This document shows positions 1 through 6,862 of a DNA stretch of 9,414 nucleotides, piece after piece. Under the pieces are notes generated by a model. The model did not search any database, was not told the origin of the DNA, and worked only from the letters and a program-made list of their open reading frames with translations. The number at the start of each line of letters is the position of its first letter. Position 1 is the first letter of the stretch. This stretch comes from an uncultured beta proteobacterium (lineage in GTDB: Bacteria; Pseudomonadota; Gammaproteobacteria; Burkholderiales; Burkholderiaceae). The stretch covers positions 1-9,414 of the forward strand of contig CAIKGX010000128.1 in assembly GCA_903827075.1 (NCBI GenBank). Reading direction: 5' to 3'. Position numbers and translations under genes: made by a program.

Positions 1-306
1 TACAAAATGATTCGTGAGTTTTCAACTTGGCCTACTTTGACCATGGTAATTAACCAGCGACCACAAAAGTTTTTAAATACCAATCGCTTAGTGCGTGCCG
101 GTGATATGGATATTGGGCTGCAAAAAACGGGATTTATTAATGCGGCTGGTAAATGTCTTGTGATGCAGGCTAGAGTAAACAACACGCCCTTATTGTTGGT
201 GTTCTTAGACTCAGTAGGAACGCAATCACGCTTTGCTGACGCAGTACGTGTGCGTGATTGGTACGAGCGTTCCGGTGATCCTCAGTCGATACGCCGCTTA
301 ATGTAA
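1..306 (+). CDS. pbpG: D-alanyl-D-alanine endopeptidase, peptidase S11 family (3' end only)
   Basis: The window opens inside this gene; frame 1 is open from base 1 to TAA at 304-306, giving the last 101 residues. The KTG box of serine penicillin-binding enzymes is at visible residues 42-44 (bases 124-132), preceded by an N-T-N-R-L-V segment and followed by G-F-I-N-A-A-G-K, the usual S11 setting. The SxxK and SxN motifs lie upstream of the window. Only about 57 residues follow KTG and no C-terminal beta domain of the DacA/PBP5 type is present, so the PBP7/PbpG endopeptidase type is more likely than a DacA carboxypeptidase. Such enzymes act in the periplasm and cut D-Ala-meso-DAP cross-links in peptidoglycan. 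The first ATG in view (base 7) is internal, not the start. The gene converges on the IclR-type gene with 21 bases between stop codons and no visible terminator hairpin. Confidence 0.85.
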   Translation, partial: YKMIREFSTWPTLTMVINQRPQKFLNTNRLVRAGDMDIGLQKTGFINAAGKCLVMQARVNNTPLLLVFLDSVGTQSRFADAVRVRDWYERSGDPQSIRRLM

Positions 307-327
307 GAACGCGAATGGAATAAAAGG

Positions 328-1146
328 TTAGACGCTTGACTCAACGGCTTTGGGTTTATAGCCCATGCCTTTAGAGATTTGTAGTGCCGTATCTTGAAGT
401 GAGCGTAACCAATCGGCCTGAATGCGATCGGTAGGGGCACTCAAAGATAGACCGGCAACTAACTTACCGGTGTCATCCAAAATAGAGGCGGCAACACAAC
501 TCACGCCAAGCTCTAGTTCTTCATTATCTTTAGCGCTACCTAACTTACGCACTTGATTGAGCTCAGTTTCCAGCTTATTTAATTCGGTGATGCTATTTCT
601 GGTGTGACCTGAAAGACCTGTTCTCGTAACATAAGCACGCACTTGGTTTGCATCATCACTGGCTAAAAAGAGTTTTCCAACAGAAGTCAGGTGTAATGGC
701 GCACGTCCACCAATAGCGCGAACTACCTGCATTCCAGAGCGCTCGCTATAGGCGCGATCTACGTAAACGATTTCATCGCCCTGGCGTACGGAAAGATTGA
801 TCGTCTCCCCGGTGAGTTTATGCAGGGCACGCATAGGCGCTTGAGCAGCATCGCGAACCGAGAGGCGAGCCTTCACTAGATTGCCCAGCTCCAATAGCTT
901 TAAACCCAATCGATAAGTGCCGCCATCACCACGCTCGACTAAGCGACAGGCAACTAAGTCATTCAAAATTCGATGGGCCGTAGAGGGGTGGAGCGAGGTC
1001 TGCGCAGCCAAATCCTTCAGGCTGCTAGATTCCTCATGTACAGCTAAAGCATCGAGCAAATTCATCATGCGCTCCACCACCTGGATGGCTGTTTTACCAA
1101 CCTCCCCAGGAGTTTTGGGCGCTTTAATGAGTTTACTTATGGTCAT
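328..1146 (-). CDS. IclR-family transcriptional regulator
   Basis: A 272-residue protein with the full IclR layout. Residues 20-82 form the winged helix-turn-helix, with the recognition helix near HPSTAHRILNDL (53-64) and a YRLGLKLLELG wing/linker segment (78-88). Residues 100-262 form the GAF-like effector domain, with the family signatures TSVGK (154-158) and E-L-G-V-S-C-V-A-A (212-220), followed by a D-D-T-G-K-L-V-A-G-L-S-L-S turn. Length is typical to slightly long because of an N-terminal tail of about 20 residues. The start is ATG at 1144-1146; no clear Shine-Dalgarno sequence precedes it, so a start inside the tail cannot be excluded. Family members are dimeric DNA-binding proteins that usually bind small organic acids or aromatic compounds; the ligand cannot be told here. 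It follows pyrD after a 120-base gap and no catabolic operon is adjacent, so its target is unknown. A possible operator lies directly upstream. Confidence 0.92.
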   Translation of the reverse strand: MTISKLIKAPKTPGEVGKTAIQVVERMMNLLDALAVHEESSSLKDLAAQTSLHPSTAHRILNDLVACRLVERGDGGTYRLGLKLLELGNLVKARLSVRDAAQAPMRALHKLTGETINLSVRQGDEIVYVDRAYSERSGMQVVRAIGGRAPLHLTSVGKLFLASDDANQVRAYVTRTGLSGHTRNSITELNKLETELNQVRKLGSAKDNEELELGVSCVAASILDDTGKLVAGLSLSAPTDRIQADWLRSLQDTALQISKGMGYKPKAVESSV

Positions 1147-1185
1147 AAACCATATTGTATCGATTTATTAGAATATTGCATATTA

Positions 1186-1212
1186 TGAAACGCTATTTCA
1201 CCTAAAGTTTCA
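1186..1212. promoter_or_regulatory. Candidate operator: TGAAA/TTTCA inverted repeat upstream of the IclR-type gene
   Basis: TGAAA at 1186-1190 and TTTCA at 1196-1200 form a perfect 5-base inverted repeat with a 5-base centre, a 15-base element. A further GTTTCA at 1207-1212 pairs with TGAAAC at 1186-1191 as a second, wider inverted repeat. Known IclR-family boxes are often 15-base palindromes of the TGGAAAT-N-ATTTCCA type, which this partly resembles. On the minus strand a TTGAAA (1208-1213) could serve as a -35 box and CATAAT (1182-1187) as a -10 box, but the 20-base spacer is too long for a good sigma-70 promoter. The site lies about 40-65 bases before the regulator's ATG, a sensible place for autoregulation. 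The arms are short and the region is AT-rich, so chance is a real alternative. Confidence 0.3.
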
Positions 1213-1266
1213 ATTCTTTAATCGACTTACTGTTGGTTATTTATTGCTTATGTTTTTTGCTGGGGA

Positions 1267-2301
1267 TTAACTTATTTTCAGGGCAGCAGCACATTCATCA
1301 ATAAGTGCAGGGCCTTTGTAGATAAGCCCACTATAGATCTGAATCAGGCTTGCTCCTGCAGCTATCTTCTCCTTAGCGTCAGCCCCCGACAGAATTCCGC
1401 CAACCCCAATGATGGGTAATTGATTTTGCAACCTTGCCTTAAGCGCCCTGATGACTTGAGTAGATGCCTCCCTCACAGGCGCGCCTGATAAACCGCCTGC
1501 TTCATTGGCAAATTCCATACCGCTAACGGCTTCACGCGAAATGGTTGTATTGGTGGCAATTACGGCATCAATGCCAAACTCCAGCAATAAATCAGCAATG
1601 AGATGAATGTCATCGGTATCTAAGTCCGGAGCAATCTTGAGGAATAGGGGTTTGCGAACGCCATAGCGATCACTTAAGCGCTCTCGTGCAACATCAAGTG
1701 TGCCTAGTAGAGAGCGCAGCATTTCTTCACCTTGGAGTGCGCGAAGGTGTTGAGTATTGGGGGATGAGATATTAACGGTAATGTAGGTGGCAACCTCATA
1801 CACTGCTTGCATAGCTAAAACGTAGTCACTGGCTGCATTCTCAATGGGAGTACTTGCATTCTTACCAATGTTCAGACCTAGCACACCACCGTTTTGCCAA
1901 AAAGTAGAGCGGTGTACTCTAGCGACACAAGCATCAACACCATCATTGTTAAAGCCCATCCGATTAATAATTCCTTGAGCCTGCGCTAAACGAAACATTC
2001 GGGGCTTGGGATTGCCGGGCTGCGGCTTTGGCGTAACGGTACCGATTTCTAAAAACCCAAATCCCAATGCAGCGAGTGCGTCAATATGTTTACCGTCTTT
2101 ATCCAAGCCGGCCGCTAAACCTACTGGATTAGGAAAGGTAATGCCGCAAAGGATTCGTGGATCAGGGGTAGGTTGTTTAATCACACATTGCAATAAACCC
2201 CAGCGTCGTGCGCGATCTAAGTTGCTGAGCGTGAGATTGTGGGCTTTTTCTGGATCAAGATTAAAAAGCCAAGGGCGTAGAAATGAGTAACTGTCCATCA
2301 T
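1267..2301 (-). CDS. pyrD: Dihydroorotate dehydrogenase (quinone), class 2
   Basis: This 344-residue protein catalyses the fourth step of de novo pyrimidine synthesis, oxidising dihydroorotate to orotate with FMN and passing electrons to the membrane quinone pool. Visible signatures are GLAAGLDKDG (61-70), the loop F-L-E-I-G-T-V-T-P (83-91), NRMGFNNDG (113-121), the catalytic-serine segment NISSPNT (177-183), LKIAPD (221-226), ATNTT (249-253), GGLSGAPV (269-276) and the FMN-phosphate site GVGGI (299-303) with IQIYSGL (320-326). The N-terminal 40 residues form the amphipathic membrane-binding extension that separates class 2 from class 1. Length matches the family. The start is ATG at 2299-2301; a second ATG follows at once, so Met-1 or Met-2 may be used. 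It begins 9 bases after the bpt stop and is probably co-transcribed and translationally coupled with it. Confidence 0.97.
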   Translation of the reverse strand: MMDSYSFLRPWLFNLDPEKAHNLTLSNLDRARRWGLLQCVIKQPTPDPRILCGITFPNPVGLAAGLDKDGKHIDALAALGFGFLEIGTVTPKPQPGNPKPRMFRLAQAQGIINRMGFNNDGVDACVARVHRSTFWQNGGVLGLNIGKNASTPIENAASDYVLAMQAVYEVATYITVNISSPNTQHLRALQGEEMLRSLLGTLDVARERLSDRYGVRKPLFLKIAPDLDTDDIHLIADLLLEFGIDAVIATNTTISREAVSGMEFANEAGGLSGAPVREASTQVIRALKARLQNQLPIIGVGGILSGADAKEKIAAGASLIQIYSGLIYKGPALIDECAAALKIS

Positions 2302-2310
2302 GGGTAGATA

Positions 2311-3057
2311 TTATGGCCCAATGATTGGCTGCCAGTGATCATCAATCAAACCCTCGATCGGTTGAAACTTAGCCTTATAAGACATTTTTTCACTATTTTT
2401 AATGTAATAACCCAAATAGAGGTAGGGCAGATTTAACTCCAGAGCTTGAGAAATTTGCCACAGAATGCTGTAACTACCGAAGCTCGCAGCATTTGTAGTG
2501 GTGTCAAAGAAGGTGTAAACGGAGGAAATTCCGTGTTCAAGGATATCAATCATGCTCACCATACGTAAACGTCCTGGATGGGGATCATTTGGCCCATCTC
2601 TAAATTCAACGATACGGGAGTTCACTCGACTTTGCAGTAAAAACTGCATGTACTGATCTTGGTTCTCGTGATCCATCTCACCGCCAGCATGACGTTCATT
2701 TTGGTAGCGTTGATAGAGCTGATAGTGCTCTTCCTGATAGCCTAAATTGAGGACGCGAGCTTCAAGACCAAGATGCTTTTTCCAAGCACGACGTTGACTA
2801 CGGCTAGGGATGAACTCTTTGACTAATATTCTGGTGGCGGTACAGGCATTGCATTCATCACAGTAGGGGCGATAGGTGTATAAACCACTGCGGCGAAACC
2901 CGGCATTAACTAACTCACCATATAAATCTGCATTAATTAAATGTGAAGGTGTCGCTACTTGGGAGCGCGCAGTCTTGCCCGGCAAATAGCTACACGCATA
3001 CGGTGCAGTTGCATAAAATTGCAGGGTGGTAAGCGGAAGCTCTTTTAGCTGGGTCAT
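2311..3057 (-). CDS. bpt: Aspartate/glutamate leucyltransferase (Bpt), an arginyltransferase-family enzyme
   Basis: A 248-residue cytosolic enzyme of the ATE1-like family, also named ate in many genomes. Bacterial Bpt moves leucine from Leu-tRNA to N-terminal Asp or Glu, creating a primary N-degron read by ClpS and ClpAP. The N-terminal ATE domain shows a conserved Cys in CSYLPGKTARSQVA (22-35), then the cysteine cluster C66-x2-C69-x2-C72 within YRPYCDECNACTATRI (62-77), followed by FIPSRSQRRAW (82-92). The C-terminal domain has S-S-V-Y-T-F-F-D (178-185) and the terminal block YLYLGYYIKNSEKMSYK (212-228), typical of Bpt and ATE1. Its ATG overlaps the aat stop codon (ATGA, 3054-3057), so the two transferases are likely made together. 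Leucine rather than arginine specificity is inferred from the bacterial subfamily, not from a residue I can point to. Confidence 0.95.
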   Translation of the reverse strand: MTQLKELPLTTLQFYATAPYACSYLPGKTARSQVATPSHLINADLYGELVNAGFRRSGLYTYRPYCDECNACTATRILVKEFIPSRSQRRAWKKHLGLEARVLNLGYQEEHYQLYQRYQNERHAGGEMDHENQDQYMQFLLQSRVNSRIVEFRDGPNDPHPGRLRMVSMIDILEHGISSVYTFFDTTTNAASFGSYSILWQISQALELNLPYLYLGYYIKNSEKMSYKAKFQPIEGLIDDHWQPIIGP

Positions 3058-3791
3058 AAACAGTGAGTCAGAATCGCTTTATCAAAAGTCCAGGGTATCT
3101 CTATATTAGATTGATTTATTGAGACCTGCAGGGACTCTAAAAATACCTCGCGAGGAATAGGTGCAGCCCCCAATGAGCTCAAGTGAAGAGTCTCTTGCTG
3201 ACAATCAATCATCGCCACCCCATTTCGCTGACACCAAGCGCAGAGGGCTGCAAGTGCAATCTTAGAAGCATCAGTTTGTCGGCTAAACATCGACTCACCA
3301 AAAACCATCCCACCGAAGGCGACGCAGTAGAGCCCGCCAACGATTTCATTGGCAGCATGAATAGCAATGCTATGAGCGTGCCCTTGCTCGTGTAGGGTGG
3401 TGTATGCATCCATGATTTCATGGGTGATCCATGTGCCATCTTGATCTTTACGCTTACTAGTAGCGCAAGAGCGCATGACCGCACCAAAGTCACCATCGAC
3501 CACGATCTGCTTATTGGGGTCTTCTAAAAATTGCCGAATGGTCTTTTTCAAGGATTCATGGCACTTAAACTCCGAAGGCTTTAATACCATTCTAGGATCA
3601 GGTGACCACCATAAGACTGGTTGATTATCTGAATACCAAGGAAATATACCCAATTGATATGCGGCAAAGAGTTGCCCAGGGTAAATGCGCTCGCTGACGG
3701 CAATTAAGCCGGGAACGCTAGGGTCTGGATCTGCGCGAAGAAGGGGATTTGGAAAGGGATCATTAGCACCCAACCAGGCAATATTGCTCAC
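3054..3791 (-). CDS. aat: Leucyl/phenylalanyl-tRNA--protein transferase
   Basis: Aat adds Leu or Phe from aminoacyl-tRNA to proteins with N-terminal Lys or Arg, marking them for ClpS/ClpAP. Numbered from the start chosen here (245 residues), hallmarks are N-terminal WLGANDPFPNP (6-16), GIFPWY (48-53), WWSPDPR (61-67), TWIT-HEI-xx-AY-xx-LHExGHAHS (120-141), GGLYCVAFGGMVFGESMFSR (152-171) and DCQ (196-198). The frame stays open upstream to a TTG at 3891-3893, but that start would overlap the Nudix gene by 86 bases and add 34 residues that precede the usual family N-terminus. I prefer GTG at 3789-3791, which lies 16 bases after the Nudix stop and gives a normal family length. Neither start has a good Shine-Dalgarno sequence. 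The stop overlaps the bpt start. Confidence 0.95.
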   Translation of the reverse strand: MSNIAWLGANDPFPNPLLRADPDPSVPGLIAVSERIYPGQLFAAYQLGIFPWYSDNQPVLWWSPDPRMVLKPSEFKCHESLKKTIRQFLEDPNKQIVVDGDFGAVMRSCATSKRKDQDGTWITHEIMDAYTTLHEQGHAHSIAIHAANEIVGGLYCVAFGGMVFGESMFSRQTDASKIALAALCAWCQRNGVAMIDCQQETLHLSSLGAAPIPREVFLESLQVSINQSNIEIPWTFDKAILTHCL

Positions 3792-3807
3792 GAAATGACC
3801 ATGTAAT

Positions 3808-4368
3808 TTAAATTCTTTCGCTCGGCAAGATGTCTCTAGTGTGAACGTTAATTTTGCTAGCGGTATTGAGTATTCCAGAGGCGCGATCGGCAAAGAACCA
3901 TTCCAAGGTTTGTTTTACTGTAGGAAAAGCAATCTTCTTCCAGGGAATATCTTTTTCATGAAATAAAGCTACTTCAAGACTCTCTTCCCCGGCTGCAAAA
4001 TCCGGAGATAGCATAGTTGCCAAATAAAACAGATGCACTTGCTCTGCATGAGGCACATTGAGTAAAGAATAGAGCGGCCCCATTGTGACGATGACACCTG
4101 CCTCTTCCAAAGTTTCTCTAGCGGCACCGCTACTAGTGCTTTCACCTAACTCCATAAAGCCAGCAGGAAGAGTCCAGTAACCATGGCGTGGTTCGATTGC
4201 GCGGCGACAGAGTAATACCTGTTCACCAAAAATTGGAATACTCCCGACCACATTACGTGGATTTTGATAATGGATGCTGCCACAAGATTCACAGACATGA
4301 CGTTCACGTGAGTCATCTGCTGGAATTTTGATAGTCAATGAGGAGGCGCAGTGAGAGCAAAACTTCAT
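3808..4368 (-). CDS. Nudix hydrolase with N-terminal zinc ribbon
   Basis: A 186-residue Nudix-fold hydrolase, a family that cleaves nucleoside diphosphates linked to another moiety. The N-terminus is a zinc ribbon with paired cysteines C4-x2-C7 and C26-x2-C29, followed by IHYQNPRNVVG (32-42), a segment common in the Zn-ribbon Nudix group. The Nudix box runs from G70 to V92 (G-x5-E-x7-R-E-x2-EE-x-G-V), with metal ligands expected among E85, E88 and E89; all key positions are intact. Substrate cannot be read from the sequence; ADP-ribose, FAD or NADH-type dinucleotides are plausible from relatives. The start is ATG at 4366-4368, 9 bases after the pabBC stop, with a weak AGAAAG reaching back over that stop. 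The last 25 or so residues (from about A160) look less conserved and overlap the longest possible aat frame. Confidence 0.92.
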   Translation of the reverse strand: MKFCSHCASSLTIKIPADDSRERHVCESCGSIHYQNPRNVVGSIPIFGEQVLLCRRAIEPRHGYWTLPAGFMELGESTSSGAARETLEEAGVIVTMGPLYSLLNVPHAEQVHLFYLATMLSPDFAAGEESLEVALFHEKDIPWKKIAFPTVKQTLEWFFADRASGILNTASKINVHTRDILPSERI

Positions 4369-4377
4369 ACTGACTTT

Positions 4378-6207
4378 CTAAAAGTAGGCGGGTATCGCGC
4401 CACGCAGCGCATTCGTAAGCATAATCGCATCTGATGACAGAACGTCAGCAATAGTCAGGTTAGCTTCACGGGCATTCCACTGCGGATCTCGAAGAAGGGC
4501 AGAACGCATGATCCCAGGCAATACTCCAGCAGAGACGGGTGGGGTAAGCCATTCATTCGCCCCTTTTAATTTGACAAAAATACTAGTCCTGCCACCTTCG
4601 GTTACAAAGCCTTGCTCATTAACAAAGAGGGCATCAAAGCCTCCCTGAGCGACTGCAGTTTTCCAAGCTAAATCATACATTTCACGAGAAGTGGTTTTGT
4701 GTCTAAGTAATACATTGCCAGAATGCATCACTGCTTTGCTAGGTTCGTTCAGAAGTTCGCTTGCCCAGAATAACTTCACCTTTTCCGCTAAAGCATCTAG
4801 TGGAGCTGCGCTGACTGTAAGCACTCCAAGACGATCTAAATCTAACCTTAGGCGGAAGGTTTCATTCTGTTTTAAGGCTAGGCAAACTTCTAAAACCAGT
4901 GCTTTAGCAATAAATGGCTCAAATGGGATCGCCAACGCTAGGGCAGAGTGCTGCATGCGACTGATGTGTGCTTCTAGTCTCTGCGCTTGACCATGCTCAA
5001 TGAGGATGGTTTCAAATAAACCCACTGCGCTTGGTAAGGCGCTTAAGAATGCCGACTTAATCAAACATTCTTCCCATTCTTGTTTAGCGACAGAGTCAAT
5101 CGTGATACCTGCGCCGATACCTAAAGTAAAAGGCGCGCTTTGATTTAATTCATTGCGATCCACTTCAATCGTTCGAATAGGGACGCTGAAAGCAAAATCT
5201 CCATCTGGATCAAGCCAGCCTAAAGCACCGCAGTAGTAGCCACGATCTTCTGGCTCTAATGCTTGAATGATTTGCATACTGCGTTTTTTGGGAGCCCCCG
5301 TTACTGATCCACAAGGAAAAACAGCAGTGAATATATCAAGTAGTGTTAAGTCAGGTTTAGCTTGTGCCTCTACTGTTGAGGTCATTTGCAATACATCGCC
5401 ATGCCGAGCTACCTCAAAGAGGTTGGGTACTAGGACGGTTCCTGGAAGTGCCAGTCGACTCAGGTCATTTCGCAAGAGATCCACGATCATGACATTCTCA
5501 GCTTGGTTCTTCGGATCATTAGAAAGATGGCTTGCTAAGTCACCATTGTCATTTAGGGCACTCGCTGTGCCTTTCATGGGCATCGCTTTTAAGGTGTTAC
5601 CCGTTCTCTGAATAAATAATTCTGGTGACTGCGAAAGAATGTAGTGCGCCTCATCTTTAATGAAGGCTCCAAATCGCCCCGGCTGACGCTTGCGTAGGCG
5701 AAGGTACAAAGCAAGCGGATCACCATAAACATCACCCTTAATCCGATAGGTATGGTTTATCTGATAGGTATCGCCATTACGAATATATTCCTGAATGACG
5801 TCAATATCATTTGCAAACTGCATTTCATCTAATGAACGCGTTAGATTCGCTACGCCAGCAGCTTGAGCATCAGGAGGAAGCTTTTCAACAGATTGACTCA
5901 AATAGGAATCTACTTCATCTTTTGAGAGCTTCTGGTAAGCCTTAAATGACCAAGCTTGTATGAGGGGATGATTACTAGATCTGCTTGGAAGATGATGAAA
6001 TTGCCTACCAAGCTCATAAGCAAAAGCAGCCACTACAAATTCACCCCTAGCAAGCGCAGCTGAAATTTCTTCCAAGCATTGCTCGCTAGCCTTTTTGTTC
6101 TTAGTAAGATCATTGGTCGCTGTAATGGACCAGCGCTTAAGTGGATGTTGATAAAGGCGGCTCGAGGGTTTCGCTACAGTACTTTGCGCATCATCGAGCA
6201 AAATCAT
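4378..6207 (-). CDS. pabB: Aminodeoxychorismate synthase component I fused to aminodeoxychorismate lyase (PabB-PabC)
   Basis: A 609-residue two-enzyme fusion for 4-aminobenzoate, the folate precursor. Residues 1-125 form the variable N-terminal part of PabB. Residues 130-390 are the chorismate-binding domain: NGDTYQINHT (144-153), SPELF (194-198), PMKGT (210-214) with the PabB-type Lys where anthranilate synthases have Ala, NVMIVDLLRNDLSR (238-251), the block F-P-C-G-S-V-T-G-A-P-K (297-307) and the G-I-G-A-G-I-T-I-D-S segment (363-372). Residues 394-609 are a class IV PLP lyase: GLFETI (396-401), HKTTSR with the probable Schiff-base Lys504 (503-508), and FVTEGGRTSIF (534-544). Both active sites look intact, so one protein should make aminodeoxychorismate (with a PabA glutaminase or ammonia) and release 4-aminobenzoate and pyruvate. 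No pabA is in the window. The start is ATG at 6205-6207, 33 bases after the ppiA stop; no strong ribosome site is seen. Confidence 0.95.
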   Translation of the reverse strand: MILLDDAQSTVAKPSSRLYQHPLKRWSITATNDLTKNKKASEQCLEEISAALARGEFVVAAFAYELGRQFHHLPSRSSNHPLIQAWSFKAYQKLSKDEVDSYLSQSVEKLPPDAQAAGVANLTRSLDEMQFANDIDVIQEYIRNGDTYQINHTYRIKGDVYGDPLALYLRLRKRQPGRFGAFIKDEAHYILSQSPELFIQRTGNTLKAMPMKGTASALNDNGDLASHLSNDPKNQAENVMIVDLLRNDLSRLALPGTVLVPNLFEVARHGDVLQMTSTVEAQAKPDLTLLDIFTAVFPCGSVTGAPKKRSMQIIQALEPEDRGYYCGALGWLDPDGDFAFSVPIRTIEVDRNELNQSAPFTLGIGAGITIDSVAKQEWEECLIKSAFLSALPSAVGLFETILIEHGQAQRLEAHISRMQHSALALAIPFEPFIAKALVLEVCLALKQNETFRLRLDLDRLGVLTVSAAPLDALAEKVKLFWASELLNEPSKAVMHSGNVLLRHKTTSREMYDLAWKTAVAQGGFDALFVNEQGFVTEGGRTSIFVKLKGANEWLTPPVSAGVLPGIMRSALLRDPQWNAREANLTIADVLSSDAIMLTNALRGAIPAYF

Positions 6208-6240
6208 TGCGCTAAACCCAATGTCTTAATGATTTACAGA

Positions 6241-6816
6241 TTACTTAAGGATAGTGGCAGATTCAATCGTGACCGTCTTGCTTGGCACGTCAGACATGCG
6301 ACCCATTTTGGGGGATGAGGCGACCATGGTAGGAATCTTGCGTATGGCGTCAATGGTTTGTATCCCAGAAATGACCTTACCAAATACCGTATAGCCATTA
6401 CCCATCGCATTAGGGTAATTAAGCCCTTCATTACTATTTACATTAATAAAAAATTGGGCTGTTGCTGAATCTGGATCTGAAGTACGCGCCATAGCAATGG
6501 TATAGGTTTGATTCTTGAGGCCATTTTGCGCTTCTGATGCTACTGGGGCATTAGTCGCTTTTTGGTTCATATCCGCAGTAAAGCCACCACCTTGAATCAT
6601 GAAGCCATCAATCACACGATGAAAGATGGTGCCGTTATAAAAGCCACTTTTGACATAGTCTAAAAAGTTGGCGGTTGTCTTTGGCGCCTTGACATCATCC
6701 AGCTCTACAACAAAGTTACCCATTGTGGTTTTAAATTCCACCTTAGGCCCAGCTATAGCTACGCTGCTTACAAGGCAAGTGATGATCAAAAATAGGCTGG
6801 CGATGATTTTGCGCAT
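6241..6816 (-). CDS. ppiA: Periplasmic peptidyl-prolyl cis-trans isomerase, cyclophilin type
   Basis: A 191-residue cyclophilin that speeds cis-trans isomerisation of Xaa-Pro bonds. Residues 1-22 are a signal peptide: MRKII, a hydrophobic stretch, then a probable cut after A-I-A (before G23), so the enzyme should act in the periplasm. The mature domain shows the active-site string IFHRVIDGFMIQGGGF (64-79, catalytic Arg67), IAMARTSDPDSATAQFF (107-123) and VFGKVISG (144-151). The tryptophan that confers cyclosporin binding in human cyclophilin A is not evident, as in other bacterial forms. The frame continues 32 codons further upstream to ATG 6910-6912, but that start would bury the signal peptide and overlap the previous gene; the ATG at 6814-6816 has a good ribosome site and is preferred. 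It follows the isomerase gene after 46 bases and precedes pabBC by 33. A cytosolic PpiB role is less likely because of the leader. Confidence 0.94.
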   Translation of the reverse strand: MRKIIASLFLIITCLVSSVAIAGPKVEFKTTMGNFVVELDDVKAPKTTANFLDYVKSGFYNGTIFHRVIDGFMIQGGGFTADMNQKATNAPVASEAQNGLKNQTYTIAMARTSDPDSATAQFFINVNSNEGLNYPNAMGNGYTVFGKVISGIQTIDAIRKIPTMVASSPKMGRMSDVPSKTVTIESATILK

Positions 6817-6821
6817 AAAAA

Positions 6822-6829
6822 TTCCTTCT
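6822..6829 (-). promoter_or_regulatory. Ribosome binding site that fixes the ppiA start
   Basis: On the minus strand AGAAGGAA lies at 6829-6822, with AAGGAA five bases before the ATG at 6816-6814. It is the best Shine-Dalgarno match I see in front of any gene in the window. It supports the short, signal-peptide-bearing form of the cyclophilin over the longer frame beginning at 6912. Confidence 0.75.
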
Positions 6830-6862
6830 ATTGGGTTGAAGACGTTCATTCGATTGTATTGC

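Noticed and set aside
917..1171. Plus-strand open frame of 84 codons opposite the 5' part of the IclR-type gene
   Set aside because: It lies antisense to a well-supported gene and its composition follows the complement of that gene; no recognisable domain and no ribosome site.
1147..1266. Rho-independent terminator after pyrD
   Set aside because: The only pairing found is the short TGAAAC/GTTTCA repeat with a 15-base loop, with no GC-rich stem and no U-run directly after it; it reads better as an operator.
2006..2290. Plus-strand open frame opposite the 5' half of pyrD
   Set aside because: Antisense shadow of conserved pyrD sequence; rich in Pro, Ser and Gly with no family signature.
3183..3496. 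Two open frames (plus strand 3183-3395 and minus strand 3209-3496) inside aat
   Set aside because: Both lie within the region coding for the conserved GESMFS and LHExGHAHS motifs of Aat, which explains the sequence fully.
4691..5611. Plus-strand open frames at 4691-4990 and 5267-5611 opposite pabBC
   Set aside because: Antisense to conserved PabB and PabC motifs; no independent coding signal.
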